From: Acidimangrovimonas pyrenivorans
GTDB taxonomy: Bacteria > Pseudomonadota > Alphaproteobacteria > Rhodobacterales > Rhodobacteraceae
Reading direction: 5' to 3'
Assembly (NCBI RefSeq): GCF_042643245.1
Contig: NZ_JBHRSK010000006.1
Coordinates: forward strand, 49,378-113,377
DNA: 64,000 nucleotides
The notes below the pieces were generated by a model. That model had not been told where the DNA came from and made no database searches. It saw nothing but the letters and a program-made list of their open reading frames with translations. Both the position numbers and the translations under genes were made by a program. How positions within the stretch are numbered: the stretch's first letter is position 1; each line of letters starts with the position of its first letter. Positions 56,448-64,000 of this stretch are shown here, in pieces.

Positions 56448-57137
56448 ATGCCGAACAGACGGAAATTCCTTGCCCTCGGCGGCACCGCCGTGGCCCTTGG
56501 CGGCCTGTGGTGGGCCAATGCCCGGACCGGCGGGATCGATGCGGGCCAGAGCCTGCTGCCCGGCGCCGCCAACGCGCAGGAGAGCACGCCGGCCCCGGCC
56601 GGTGACCTGCCGAAGGTGCCCGATTACATTCTCGGCAATCCCGACGCCAAGGTCGAGGTGATCGAATACGCCTCCTTCACCTGCCCGCATTGCGCCGAGT
56701 TCCACGCCGATGTCTGGCCCGAGCTGAAGAAGAACTACGTCGACACCAACAAGATCAAGTTCATCATGCGCGAGGTCTATTTCGACAAGTACGGCCTCTG
56801 GGCCGGGATGGTCGCGCGCTGCGGCGGCGAGATGCGCTATTACGGCATCACCGACATCCTGTTCGACACCCAGCGCGAATGGGCCGGCAGCAACGATCCC
56901 AACAAGGTGGTCGACAACCTCAAGAAGATCGGGCTCAAGTCCGGGCTGACCAAGGACCAGCTCGATCAGTGCCTGAACGACGGCAAGATGGCCCAGGCCA
57001 TGGTGGCGAAATACCAGAAGGACAGCAGCAAGGACAAAGTGCCGGGCACGCCCTCCTTCGTCATCAACGGCACGCTGTACAAGAACATGGGCTACGGGGA
57101 ATTCTCGAAGATCCTCGACGGCCTGCTGAAATCGTAA
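56448..57137 (+). CDS. DsbA-family thiol:disulfide oxidoreductase
   Basis: Periplasmic oxidoreductase. The 229 residues start with a Tat-like N-terminus (PNRRKFLALGG) and a hydrophobic stretch to about residue 42. The thioredoxin fold has CPHC (C79-C82) and the cis-Pro in VPGTPSFVI near the end. Disulfide formation in exported proteins is the likely role. It follows the DUF721 gene by five bases and is three bases before the CoA transferase. Confidence 0.9.
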   Translation: MPNRRKFLALGGTAVALGGLWWANARTGGIDAGQSLLPGAANAQESTPAPAGDLPKVPDYILGNPDAKVEVIEYASFTCPHCAEFHADVWPELKKNYVDTNKIKFIMREVYFDKYGLWAGMVARCGGEMRYYGITDILFDTQREWAGSNDPNKVVDNLKKIGLKSGLTKDQLDQCLNDGKMAQAMVAKYQKDSSKDKVPGTPSFVINGTLYKNMGYGEFSKILDGLLKS

Positions 57138-57140
57138 GCG

Positions 57141-58271
57141 ATGGCCGCACCGCTGACAGGCGTCAAGGTCGTCGAACTGGCGCGCATCCTGGCCGGTCCC
57201 TGGGCCGGCCAGACGCTTGCCGATCTCGGCGCCGAGGTGATCAAGGTCGAAAGCCCCGAGGGCGACGACACCCGGCGTTGGGGCCCGCCCTTCATCAAGC
57301 GTGAGGGCGACCGCTCGGCCGCCTATTTCCACGCCGCCAACCGGGGCAAACGCTCGGTCACCGCCGATTTCCGCACCCCGGAGGGCCAGGCGGCGGTGCG
57401 CCGGCTGGTCGCCGAGGCTGACGTGGTGATCGAGAATTTCAAGGTCGGCGGGCTGGCGAAATACGGGCTCGATTACGACAGCCTGAAAGAGGTCAATCCG
57501 CGGCTGGTCTACTGCTCGATCACCGGCTTCGGCCAGACCGGTCCCTACGCCCACCGCGCCGGCTACGACTTCATCATCCAGGGCATGTCGGGGCTGATGA
57601 GCATCACCGGAGAGCCGGGCGGCCAGCCGCAGAAGGTCGGCGTCGCCGTCACCGACATCTTCACCGGGGTCTATGCCGCCACCGCGATCCTCGCCGCGCT
57701 GCACCAGCGGTCGGTCACCGGCAAGGGCCAGCAGATCGACATGGCGCTGCTCGACGTCGCCACCTCGATCATGGCCAACCAGGCGATGAACTATTTCGCC
57801 ACCGGCGAAGCGCCGCCGATGATGGGCAACGCCCATGTCAACCTCGCCCCCTATGCCGTGTTCGACTGTGCCGACGGCTGGATCATCCTGGCGACGGGCA
57901 ACGACGCCCAGTATCGCCGCCTTTGCGCCGTGCTCGGGCTGGACGAGATGGCCGAGGCGCCCGAGTTCCTGACCAATGCCGACCGCATCGCCCACCGCGA
58001 GGAGATGACGCGGCGGCTGACCGAGGCGACGCTGCGCTGGGCCAAGGCCGACCTGCTGGCCGCCTGCGAGGCGCAGGGGATCCCGGCCGGGCCGATCAAC
58101 AACCTCGCCGAGGTCTTCGCCGATCCGCAGGTCCAGGCGCGCGGGCTGGCGGTGACGCTGCACGGCGTCCCCGGCGTCCGCTCGCCCTTCACCTTCTCCG
58201 GTGCCGAACTGGCGCTCGACCGGCCCTCGCCCAAGCTGGGCGAGGATCAGGGGCTGCTGGACGGCGAGTAG
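57141..58271 (+). CDS. class III CoA transferase (CaiB/BaiF family)
   Basis: A 376-residue transferase that moves CoA between acids. LARILAGPWAGQTLADLGAE (about 13-32) and VESPEGDDTRRWGPPF are typical. The conserved catalytic Asp (of CaiB family, near residue 167-170 in the DIFTGVYAA region) and the later HVNLAPYAVF segment are present. The substrate cannot be inferred. It is three bases after the dsbA-like stop, with which it seems to be cotranscribed. Confidence 0.9.
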   Translation: MAAPLTGVKVVELARILAGPWAGQTLADLGAEVIKVESPEGDDTRRWGPPFIKREGDRSAAYFHAANRGKRSVTADFRTPEGQAAVRRLVAEADVVIENFKVGGLAKYGLDYDSLKEVNPRLVYCSITGFGQTGPYAHRAGYDFIIQGMSGLMSITGEPGGQPQKVGVAVTDIFTGVYAATAILAALHQRSVTGKGQQIDMALLDVATSIMANQAMNYFATGEAPPMMGNAHVNLAPYAVFDCADGWIILATGNDAQYRRLCAVLGLDEMAEAPEFLTNADRIAHREEMTRRLTEATLRWAKADLLAACEAQGIPAGPINNLAEVFADPQVQARGLAVTLHGVPGVRSPFTFSGAELALDRPSPKLGEDQGLLDGE

Positions 58272-58388
58272 CGGGGGCGCCCTTCGTTCCGCAGAACGAT
58301 CCGGCGCTCGCGCGGCAGCCGGAGGCCTTGATTCCATGCAGGATGGTGGGCGTTTAGGGCTCAGGGAAACGCGCCGCGGCAGACAGGT

Positions 58389-59807
58389 CTAACCCTGCCA
58401 ATCCCCGAAGCCGAAGGTCAGGTAGTCGCGCGGATAGGCCTCGCGGGTGGCGGCCTCGGTCTCTTCGTCGTAGATATCGGCAAGGGCGAAGGGCGCGGCC
58501 TCGGCGTCCTCAGCCAGCGCCGGCGCCTCGATACCAAGTTCCGCCGCGAGCCACGCCACCCCCTCTGCCAGCCGCTCCTCGCGCAGCACGACATCGGGCG
58601 TGGCCAGCTGGGCATAGCCTTGCAGCACCGCCACCTGGCTTGCCCAGGCCGGATCGACGCGCATCCCGGTCTGTCCCGACAGGTTCTTCTTCACGAAGCC
58701 CAGGAAACCGAGGAAGGCGGCGCGGTGGGCGGCGAGATCGTAGTCCGGCCCCGGCGCCTCTTCCGGCAGCGGCAGCTTGTAGCCGCGCGCCAGCTGGTCC
58801 CGGAAACCGGCACGCTCCTCGCCCAGCACCTCGGCACAGAAGGCGGCATGGGCGCGGGCGACGGGATGGCGCAGCACGGTGAAGCTGCGATGGCCGGGAT
58901 GGCGCCGGCGCCATTGCCGCAACGTCTTCTGGGTAAAGCCGCCCGTCACCCCGCCGCCGGCCCGGCCCAGCCAGTCCAGCACCCGCGCCTCGGGTCCGCC
59001 CTTCACCGGCATATAGAGCAGCCCGGCCTCCTGCGCGGCATGGAAGCCGGGCACGGAAGGCCCGCGCCGGGGCTCGAAATTCGGCGTCCGCGACAGGTTG
59101 AAACGGTCGAGCCGGGCCAGCGCCGCCTCCATTTCCTCCGGGTTGTCGACCTTGGCCGAGACCGGCTCGGGGTTCTGCTTCTTCAGCTTCTTCGACAGCG
59201 CCTCGATCCGCTCCTCGGTGCCGAGGAAGCGGGCCAGCCCGTTCAGGACCTCGACCTCCTGGATATCCTCGTAATCGATGTAGAAGGCGGTCTGGCCACT
59301 GACCTGCAGCGCGTGCATCACCTCGACCTGGAAGGCCTGCACCCGGTCGAGATGCTCTTCGAACCGGCGGGCCTCGAAATGCACCTTGGCCTGGCGCTGG
59401 TGCTTGACGTTGGTCAGCTTCCACTGCCCGGTCTGGTTGGCGATCCGCAACGAGATGTAGCTCTCCAGCGGGTTGCGTGTCAGCACCACCTTGGCGCAAC
59501 GCCGGTCGGCCAGGCAGTGCTCGAGCACCCGCGGGTCGTGATCGTGGAAGAAACGGAAGCCGGGCAGCCCGTCGCATTGCGCCTTCATCGCCGCCAGCAG
59601 GCCCAGCGGATCGGCCTCGCGCTGTTCCTGGCTGTAGCCGAACAGCTCTGACTGGTTGGGATGGCCGATGAAGCTCGGGTTATAGGCTTCGCCCAGGCAG
59701 CGCAGCGTGGCGAACTCGTTGATATTGGCCTCGAGGAAGTTCGAGCCGGTCCGCATCTCGGCGAGGACGATGAAACTGTCGAAGGGCGAGTCTGTCACGT
59801 GTGTCAC
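58389..59807 (-). CDS. protein with two sulfotransferase-like domains
   Basis: A 472-residue protein. The N-terminal domain has a PAPS-type P-loop MRTGSNFLEANI (about 18-29) and the 3'-phosphate region LTRNPLESYISL (about 106-118). The second half (from about 260) resembles the Sulfotransfer_2 family: YMPVKGGPEARVLDWL in place of the usual IPKTGG P-loop, then RHPVARAHAAFC. The second P-loop looks degenerate. GTG start at 59805-59807 overlaps the previous stop by four bases (GTGA). It probably sulfates a glycan made by the cluster. Confidence 0.75.
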   Translation of the reverse strand: MTHVTDSPFDSFIVLAEMRTGSNFLEANINEFATLRCLGEAYNPSFIGHPNQSELFGYSQEQREADPLGLLAAMKAQCDGLPGFRFFHDHDPRVLEHCLADRRCAKVVLTRNPLESYISLRIANQTGQWKLTNVKHQRQAKVHFEARRFEEHLDRVQAFQVEVMHALQVSGQTAFYIDYEDIQEVEVLNGLARFLGTEERIEALSKKLKKQNPEPVSAKVDNPEEMEAALARLDRFNLSRTPNFEPRRGPSVPGFHAAQEAGLLYMPVKGGPEARVLDWLGRAGGGVTGGFTQKTLRQWRRRHPGHRSFTVLRHPVARAHAAFCAEVLGEERAGFRDQLARGYKLPLPEEAPGPDYDLAAHRAAFLGFLGFVKKNLSGQTGMRVDPAWASQVAVLQGYAQLATPDVVLREERLAEGVAWLAAELGIEAPALAEDAEAAPFALADIYDEETEAATREAYPRDYLTFGFGDWQG

Positions 59808-61501
59808 TTCACCAGATAGGGTTTCGAGCGCCGCTCATGCGCCGGCACCGGCACTTCGCCGACGGGAAAATCGCCCATCAGCACGGGCTGCATGCCCTGG
59901 TTGCGCAGGTTCTGCAGGAACTGGCCGAAGCCGGTCAGGTCGACCATCCGCGGCACCTCGGTCAGCCGGCGCAGGGCGCGCGGGTTGATCTCGTCGATGA
60001 TCGCCTGCAGGGGCTCCATCGGGCTTTCGACGAACTCGGCCAGGCTCCAGACCCGGATCCGCGCCTTGACATGGGGCGAGCGCAGGACGTCGAGATGCGC
60101 GCTCTCGATCTTCTGCAGCTTGGCTGCCTGTTTGCGGATCGTCGCGAAATCGGCGTTGGAATGGAACAGCGGCACCGCCCAGGCGCCCGTGATCACCGAG
60201 ATCTGGGCATTCGGGTCGAGGGCCATGAACCAGGCTTCCTCCTGGCTGTCGCCGGGGCCGAACTGGAAGCATTGGCGCTCGCCGCGGGTGTTCCAGATCA
60301 GGTTGGTCAGGAAGGCGCGCGGGTTGTAGTCGCGCAGCGCCGCGCTGTCGGACAGGGCGCCGTTATAGACCGTCTCGCCGCCGGCGAACTCGACCCGGTC
60401 GGGCGCGAAGAGGTGACCGTGGACGCGGCTGCCGGAGGTCTTGGACAGCCAGGTCTCGAAATCCTCGAAGATCTCGGCGAAGCCCTCGAAGACCGAGTAG
60501 GGCGCGCAGGTCCTGCCGTTTTCCCAGTTCTCGTTCGGAAACCGGCTCTGCATGTAGAGGCCTGGCCGCCCCCGGGTCCGCCGCTCGACCGCCTTGGCGA
60601 ACAGCCGGTCGATCTTGCCCGGGTTCGGCTCTGCCGCCGGCTGGTCGCCGCCATCTCCGGCAAGGAAGGCCTGGTAGAGCTTGTCGGCACGGGGCCAGAT
60701 CTTGCGGGCGACGAAACAGTCCGAGCGGCGCAGCAGCTGCAGGTGATCGTCGTAGAAGATGTGCGGCTTGCCTTGGAAATCGAATTTCGACAGCGTCAGC
60801 GACCGGCTTTCGATATTGGTCGAATATTTACGAACGAGGGTTTGGAAATAGGATTCGTCCGGGATCCAGACCCGTTTGAAATAGCGGTCGTGCTCTTGCC
60901 TTGCCGGGTCCTGCAGGATCGCCGACAGGGTCTGGCGCGTCAGGCACCACCACTGGCTGCCCAGATGCGGCACCAGCCCGGCCGGGATCCGGCGGCGGAA
61001 GCCGATCCGGCGCTGGAAATTCACGTACCAGTCGAACAGCTCGCGGTGCCGCTTCCACGAGAACGGGAAGCGCAGGGTGAAGCGTTCGAGATTGATGCCG
61101 CCGACAGTCCAGCCGACATCCTCGGTGGTGACGGATTCGATGAAATCGGTGCGCGGCCGGCTGTCGAGATAGGCCTGCAATTCCTCGACCGGGCGCAGCG
61201 GCAGGCAGGAGCCCGAGGCAAGGAAGACGTGGCGGACGCCGGGAAACTCGCCCAGCATCAGCTCGGCCGCCGCCTGGGTCGCCGCGACCAGCGACCAGGT
61301 CCCCCATTCGCAGCGATAGCGCGGCGAGAAGCGGACATCGTCGAGATCGGCCAGCAGCCGGGTGATCTTGCCATAGCCCTGCCTGCTGACCCGCTTGTCG
61401 ACATGGATGACGACCGGGTAGCCGCGCTCGGCCCAGTAGCGCGCGACCTCGGCGGCGCGGTCCAGCGCCGTGTGGCACAGCATGACGAAACCGACGGTCA
61501 C
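59804..61501 (-). CDS. GT14-like (core-2/I-branching) glycosyltransferase with unassigned C-terminal domain
   Basis: A 565-residue cytoplasmic protein. The N-terminal 270 residues resemble beta-1,6-N-acetylglucosaminyltransferases (GT14): MTVGFVMLCHTALDRAAE opens the fold, and HVFLASGSCLPLRP (about 100-113) corresponds to the S-G-x-D-x-P region. The second half (about 300-560) is not recognised. The combination is common in this bacterial group as far as I know. It is joined to the sulfotransferase gene by a four-base overlap and lies 10 bases after the GT2 gene. Confidence 0.75.
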   Translation of the reverse strand: MTVGFVMLCHTALDRAAEVARYWAERGYPVVIHVDKRVSRQGYGKITRLLADLDDVRFSPRYRCEWGTWSLVAATQAAAELMLGEFPGVRHVFLASGSCLPLRPVEELQAYLDSRPRTDFIESVTTEDVGWTVGGINLERFTLRFPFSWKRHRELFDWYVNFQRRIGFRRRIPAGLVPHLGSQWWCLTRQTLSAILQDPARQEHDRYFKRVWIPDESYFQTLVRKYSTNIESRSLTLSKFDFQGKPHIFYDDHLQLLRRSDCFVARKIWPRADKLYQAFLAGDGGDQPAAEPNPGKIDRLFAKAVERRTRGRPGLYMQSRFPNENWENGRTCAPYSVFEGFAEIFEDFETWLSKTSGSRVHGHLFAPDRVEFAGGETVYNGALSDSAALRDYNPRAFLTNLIWNTRGERQCFQFGPGDSQEEAWFMALDPNAQISVITGAWAVPLFHSNADFATIRKQAAKLQKIESAHLDVLRSPHVKARIRVWSLAEFVESPMEPLQAIIDEINPRALRRLTEVPRMVDLTGFGQFLQNLRNQGMQPVLMGDFPVGEVPVPAHERRSKPYLVK

Positions 61502-61511
61502 GCGCGCGCCC

Positions 61512-62522
61512 TCATGCCCAGTTTCCTTTCGACATCAGCCCGAGGATCTCGAGCTGGCGCCAGTTGATGTATTTCTCGCTCCACTTGCACCACAGGTCCG
61601 GGTTGTCCTTCAGCCCGCTGGCATAGGCCCGGTATTCGTGGCTGTTGGCATAGTGCTGGCGCCGCTCCAGTTCCTCCTCCGACTTGACCGCGAAAGTGTC
61701 GAGGAACTTGGCATGCAGCAGGCAGCCCGAGGCCTTCTCGCCGCCCCATTCGTCATAGACCTGGTTCAGCCCGCGCGGCAGCAGCATGTGGGTCGAGCTG
61801 ACATAGGCGTAGTGGCGGTGCCATTTCACAAGCGGGATCTTGTTCAGCGCCGGTGCCCGCTCGGGATTGTCGGGGAAGAACACCCGCGCCCGCGGCCCGC
61901 CCTGGATCCACAGATTGCCGTAACGGCCGTTCTTCTGGATCATGTAATTGCCGCTGTCGAACCAGTTGGCGATCTCGAACGGGTCTTCGCCCTCCTTGTA
62001 GGGCCGGGCGTCGATCGGCCCCTTGGGATACATGTCGACCAGCATCGCCCCGAACGAGCGGATCGACGAGGCGTCGAGCCAGTCGGTCAGCGCCTTGATC
62101 GAGCGGGTGTCGCAAAACGGGTAGATGAAGAACTCGTCGGGATCGACGACCAGGCACCAGTGGCCATGGGCATGGCGCATCTGCAGCCAGTTGAGCCAGT
62201 CGACGCCGAAACGCGACCGCTTGTAGCTATGCTCGGAGCTCCAGACCGAACAATCGTTCTGCTCGGCCAGGTACTCGCGCGAGCCGTCGTCCGAGCCGTT
62301 GTCGACGAAGAAGAAGTGGTTGACCCCCATCTCGCGGTAGTAGCGCAGGAAATAGGGCAGCCGGACGCGTTCGTTGCGCAGGGTCGAGAAGATCAGGATA
62401 TCGCCGCGGGCGACCAGGTTGCTGCGGTCGACGACCGGCTTGAGCTCGCGCCGCTTGCGGAAGGCGCGGACACGCCACCGCCGGCGCGCGAGGCGCAGCA
62501 GATATGAACGCGCGAATCCCAA
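61512..62522 (-). CDS. family 2-type glycosyltransferase
   Basis: A 336-residue GT-A protein. It shows FSTLRNERVRLPYFLRYYRE (about 45-64), FFVDNGSDDGSREY and the metal-binding VVDPDEFFIYP (about 125-135). It resembles GT92/GT2 transferases that extend surface glycans. The start is TTG at 62520-62522; the frame is closed three codons upstream by a stop, and GGGAGG lies about 10 bases before it. Confidence 0.82.
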   Translation of the reverse strand: MGFARSYLLRLARRRWRVRAFRKRRELKPVVDRSNLVARGDILIFSTLRNERVRLPYFLRYYREMGVNHFFFVDNGSDDGSREYLAEQNDCSVWSSEHSYKRSRFGVDWLNWLQMRHAHGHWCLVVDPDEFFIYPFCDTRSIKALTDWLDASSIRSFGAMLVDMYPKGPIDARPYKEGEDPFEIANWFDSGNYMIQKNGRYGNLWIQGGPRARVFFPDNPERAPALNKIPLVKWHRHYAYVSSTHMLLPRGLNQVYDEWGGEKASGCLLHAKFLDTFAVKSEEELERRQHYANSHEYRAYASGLKDNPDLWCKWSEKYINWRQLEILGLMSKGNWA

Positions 62523-62569
62523 CCGTCCCTAACCTCCCGGCCTCTGCCCGGCGGGAGCGACCGGGGCCG

Positions 62570-63820
62570 TCACGTCACCCGCAACACCGGGCCGAAGTGA
62601 TCCCGCCATGTCGAAAGGCGCGGAACCTCCCCGCGCCCCTCCCGCAACCCCTTGGACATTCTGGCGTTGTCCGCCATTGCCTCAATTGTTCGGCGCCAAA
62701 GATAGCGGTCGCTCACCTCTGCGTAAACGGGATAATCGCCCAGCGTCTCGCGATAGATGGCAAGATCGCCACAAAGCACCGGCACCCCCAGCGCCGCGGC
62801 TTCGAGCGGCGGCAGGCCGTAGCCTTCGGCGAAGCTGGGAAACAGCAGCCCGGCCGCGCCCTGCAACAGCGCCGCCACGGCGCCATCGGGCAGGGCGCCG
62901 AGTTCGAAGACGTGGTGACGCATCACCGGCGACCGTTCGAGCCGGGCGAAAAGCGCGGCGTTGTTCCAGCCGCGGCGACCGATGACGAACAGCCGCGGCA
63001 TGCCGCCGGGCGGCGGGTCCTTGGCCATCGCCTCCCAGATGTCGATCAGCAGCGCGTGGTTCTTGCGTGGCTCGATCGTGCCCAGGGTGACGAACCAGGG
63101 CCGGCCCAGGTCGAGCCCGGCGGGAATCTCAGACGGATCGGGGCGCGGCAGGTCGACGCCCAGATGGCTGACCAGCGCTGGCGGCACGCGGCCCCAGAGG
63201 GCGAAATGATGCTCGGCATCGGCCTGGCTCCGGGCCGAGTTGTAGATCACCAGATCCGCCGCCGCGCCGACCCGTTGCAGCCGCGCCCGGAACGCGTCGG
63301 GCAGGCCGGGCGCGGCGAATTGCGGATAGTCGAGCGGGATGGTGTCGTGGATCAGCACCGCGACCCGGCCGCCGGGCAGCGCGTGGACCGCGTCGAAGAC
63401 CCGGGCGGAGAGGTTGGAATGGCCGGTATTGAGATAGGCGGTGCCGTCGGGCAGATGGCGGCGCAGCAGCCGGGCCAGCCCGCGCGGCCGCGCCCGGCCC
63501 AGCGCCAGCCGGCGCAGATCGGCCTCGGCCCGGGCCCGCAGCGGCGCCCGGCGCTGGCTCAGCCGCCCCAGCAGGTCGGCCGCCCCCCAGCCGCGTTCGC
63601 CGGCAATCCGCTGCGCCAGCGCCGCCGCGCCTTCCCGGTCGAGCAGGACGAAGCCCAAGGTCGTGCGCACCAGAGCGAACAGCGGTTCGGGCCGGGCCAG
63701 CAGCTCGCTCAGATAGGCCTGCTCGACCCGGTCGATGCCGGTCGGCGCCGCGAGCCCGGCGCGCGAGACCAGCCGCGACAGGTCGAGCAACCGCGCCGGC
63801 GGCCCGCCATGCTCGGCCAT
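62570..63820 (-). CDS. GT4-family glycosyltransferase
   Basis: A 416-residue GT-B enzyme. It has the nucleotide-sugar region GTIEPRKNHALLIDIW and the acidic EX7E motif in PSFAEGYGLPPLEAAALGVP (about 320-339), typical of mannosyl- and rhamnosyltransferases. The sugar is unknown. ATG at 63818-63820 follows a G-rich ribosome site. A GTG at 63847, four bases after galU, would add nine residues. Confidence 0.85.
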   Translation of the reverse strand: MAEHGGPPARLLDLSRLVSRAGLAAPTGIDRVEQAYLSELLARPEPLFALVRTTLGFVLLDREGAAALAQRIAGERGWGAADLLGRLSQRRAPLRARAEADLRRLALGRARPRGLARLLRRHLPDGTAYLNTGHSNLSARVFDAVHALPGGRVAVLIHDTIPLDYPQFAAPGLPDAFRARLQRVGAAADLVIYNSARSQADAEHHFALWGRVPPALVSHLGVDLPRPDPSEIPAGLDLGRPWFVTLGTIEPRKNHALLIDIWEAMAKDPPPGGMPRLFVIGRRGWNNAALFARLERSPVMRHHVFELGALPDGAVAALLQGAAGLLFPSFAEGYGLPPLEAAALGVPVLCGDLAIYRETLGDYPVYAEVSDRYLWRRTIEAMADNARMSKGLREGRGEVPRLSTWRDHFGPVLRVT

Positions 63821-63851
63821 CCCGTGGTCCCCCCGGATATTGGACACCCGG

Positions 63852-64000
63852 CTACTGGGCGGCGCGCTGCACTGCCGCCATCTCTTCGAGATACTGGCCG
63901 AATTCGCCGCGCAGTTCCTCGCGGGCGAGGCCGAAGGCGACGGTGGCCTGCAGGAAGCCGCCCTTCGAGCCGCAATCGAAACGCTGGCCGCGGAAGCGGA
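63852..64000 (-). CDS. galU: UTP--glucose-1-phosphate uridylyltransferase, N-terminus outside window
   Basis: The last 48 residues of GalU, which makes UDP-glucose. It reads RFRGQRFDCGSKGGFLQATV and goes on to AFGLAREELRGEFGQYLEEM; GQRFDCGSKGGFLQA is a hallmark of GalU. The stop is TAG at 63852-63854. It is the first known gene of the surface-glycan cluster, directly before the GT4 gene. Confidence 0.88.
   Translation of the reverse strand, partial: RFRGQRFDCGSKGGFLQATVAFGLAREELRGEFGQYLEEMAAVQRAAQ

Overview
The window reads as chromosome from a high-GC alphaproteobacterium of the order Rhodobacterales (Rhodobacter/Paracoccus type). The basis is an FnrL regulator with ccoNOQP and ccoGHIS genes for cbb3 oxidase, an oxygen-independent HemN, a membrane-anchored cytochrome c of the CycM type, and a dispersed intergenic repeat with a TTTCTTC...AAATATCC core. 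No photosynthesis genes, rRNA, tRNA, CRISPR array or insertion sequence were seen. Both window edges cut genes: an ArnT-like glycosyltransferase on the left and galU on the right.

Layout. 1-11 kb: sugar transferase, pheT without an adjacent pheS, a GMC oxidoreductase, a two-domain glycosyltransferase/FkbM methyltransferase, clpB and pyrF. 11-17 kb: a Nudix/NfeD/QmcA cluster and the complete sdhCDAB operon, with unexplained GTGATC palindromes upstream of sdhC. 17-21 kb: 4.5S RNA (ffs) with a clear promoter, a HAD hydrolase, a DD-carboxypeptidase with a SPOR domain and an FAH-family hydrolase. 21-34 kb: a microaerobic respiration island with ccoGHIS, lysR, a small Arg-rich ORF, ccoNOQP, usp, fnrL and hemN. 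It carries five FNR-type boxes, one or more for each transcription unit of the regulon. Two of them lie between lysR and ccoG, where the minus strand can also fold into what looks like a terminated small RNA (about 25,615-25,720). 34-40 kb: the yejABEF peptide ABC transporter. 40-51 kb: cycM, prephenate dehydratase, nudC, a Tat-exported cyclic-nucleotide phosphodiesterase, two LysE-type exporters flanking an Lrp regulator, ubiB/ubiE, mutM and an enoyl-CoA hydratase. 51-58 kb: tetR, cardiolipin synthase, alkane monooxygenase, mutY, a DUF721 protein, a DsbA-type protein and a class III CoA transferase. 58-64 kb: a surface-polysaccharide cluster (galU, three glycosyltransferases and a protein with two sulfotransferase-like domains) with compact spacing and several GTG/TTG starts.

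How the genes work together. The 21-34 kb block builds the high-affinity terminal oxidase, its copper and redox maturation factors, oxygen-independent heme synthesis and the oxygen sensor that controls them. sdhCDAB and cycM feed the same respiratory chain, and ubiB/ubiE serve quinone synthesis. The right end and the left-edge glycosyltransferase point to modification of cell-surface glycans.

The most interesting points are the FNR-box-associated small RNA candidate, the interruption of the usual ccoNOQP-ccoGHIS order, the repeat family that sits in divergent as well as convergent intergenic gaps, and the palindromes upstream of sdhC.
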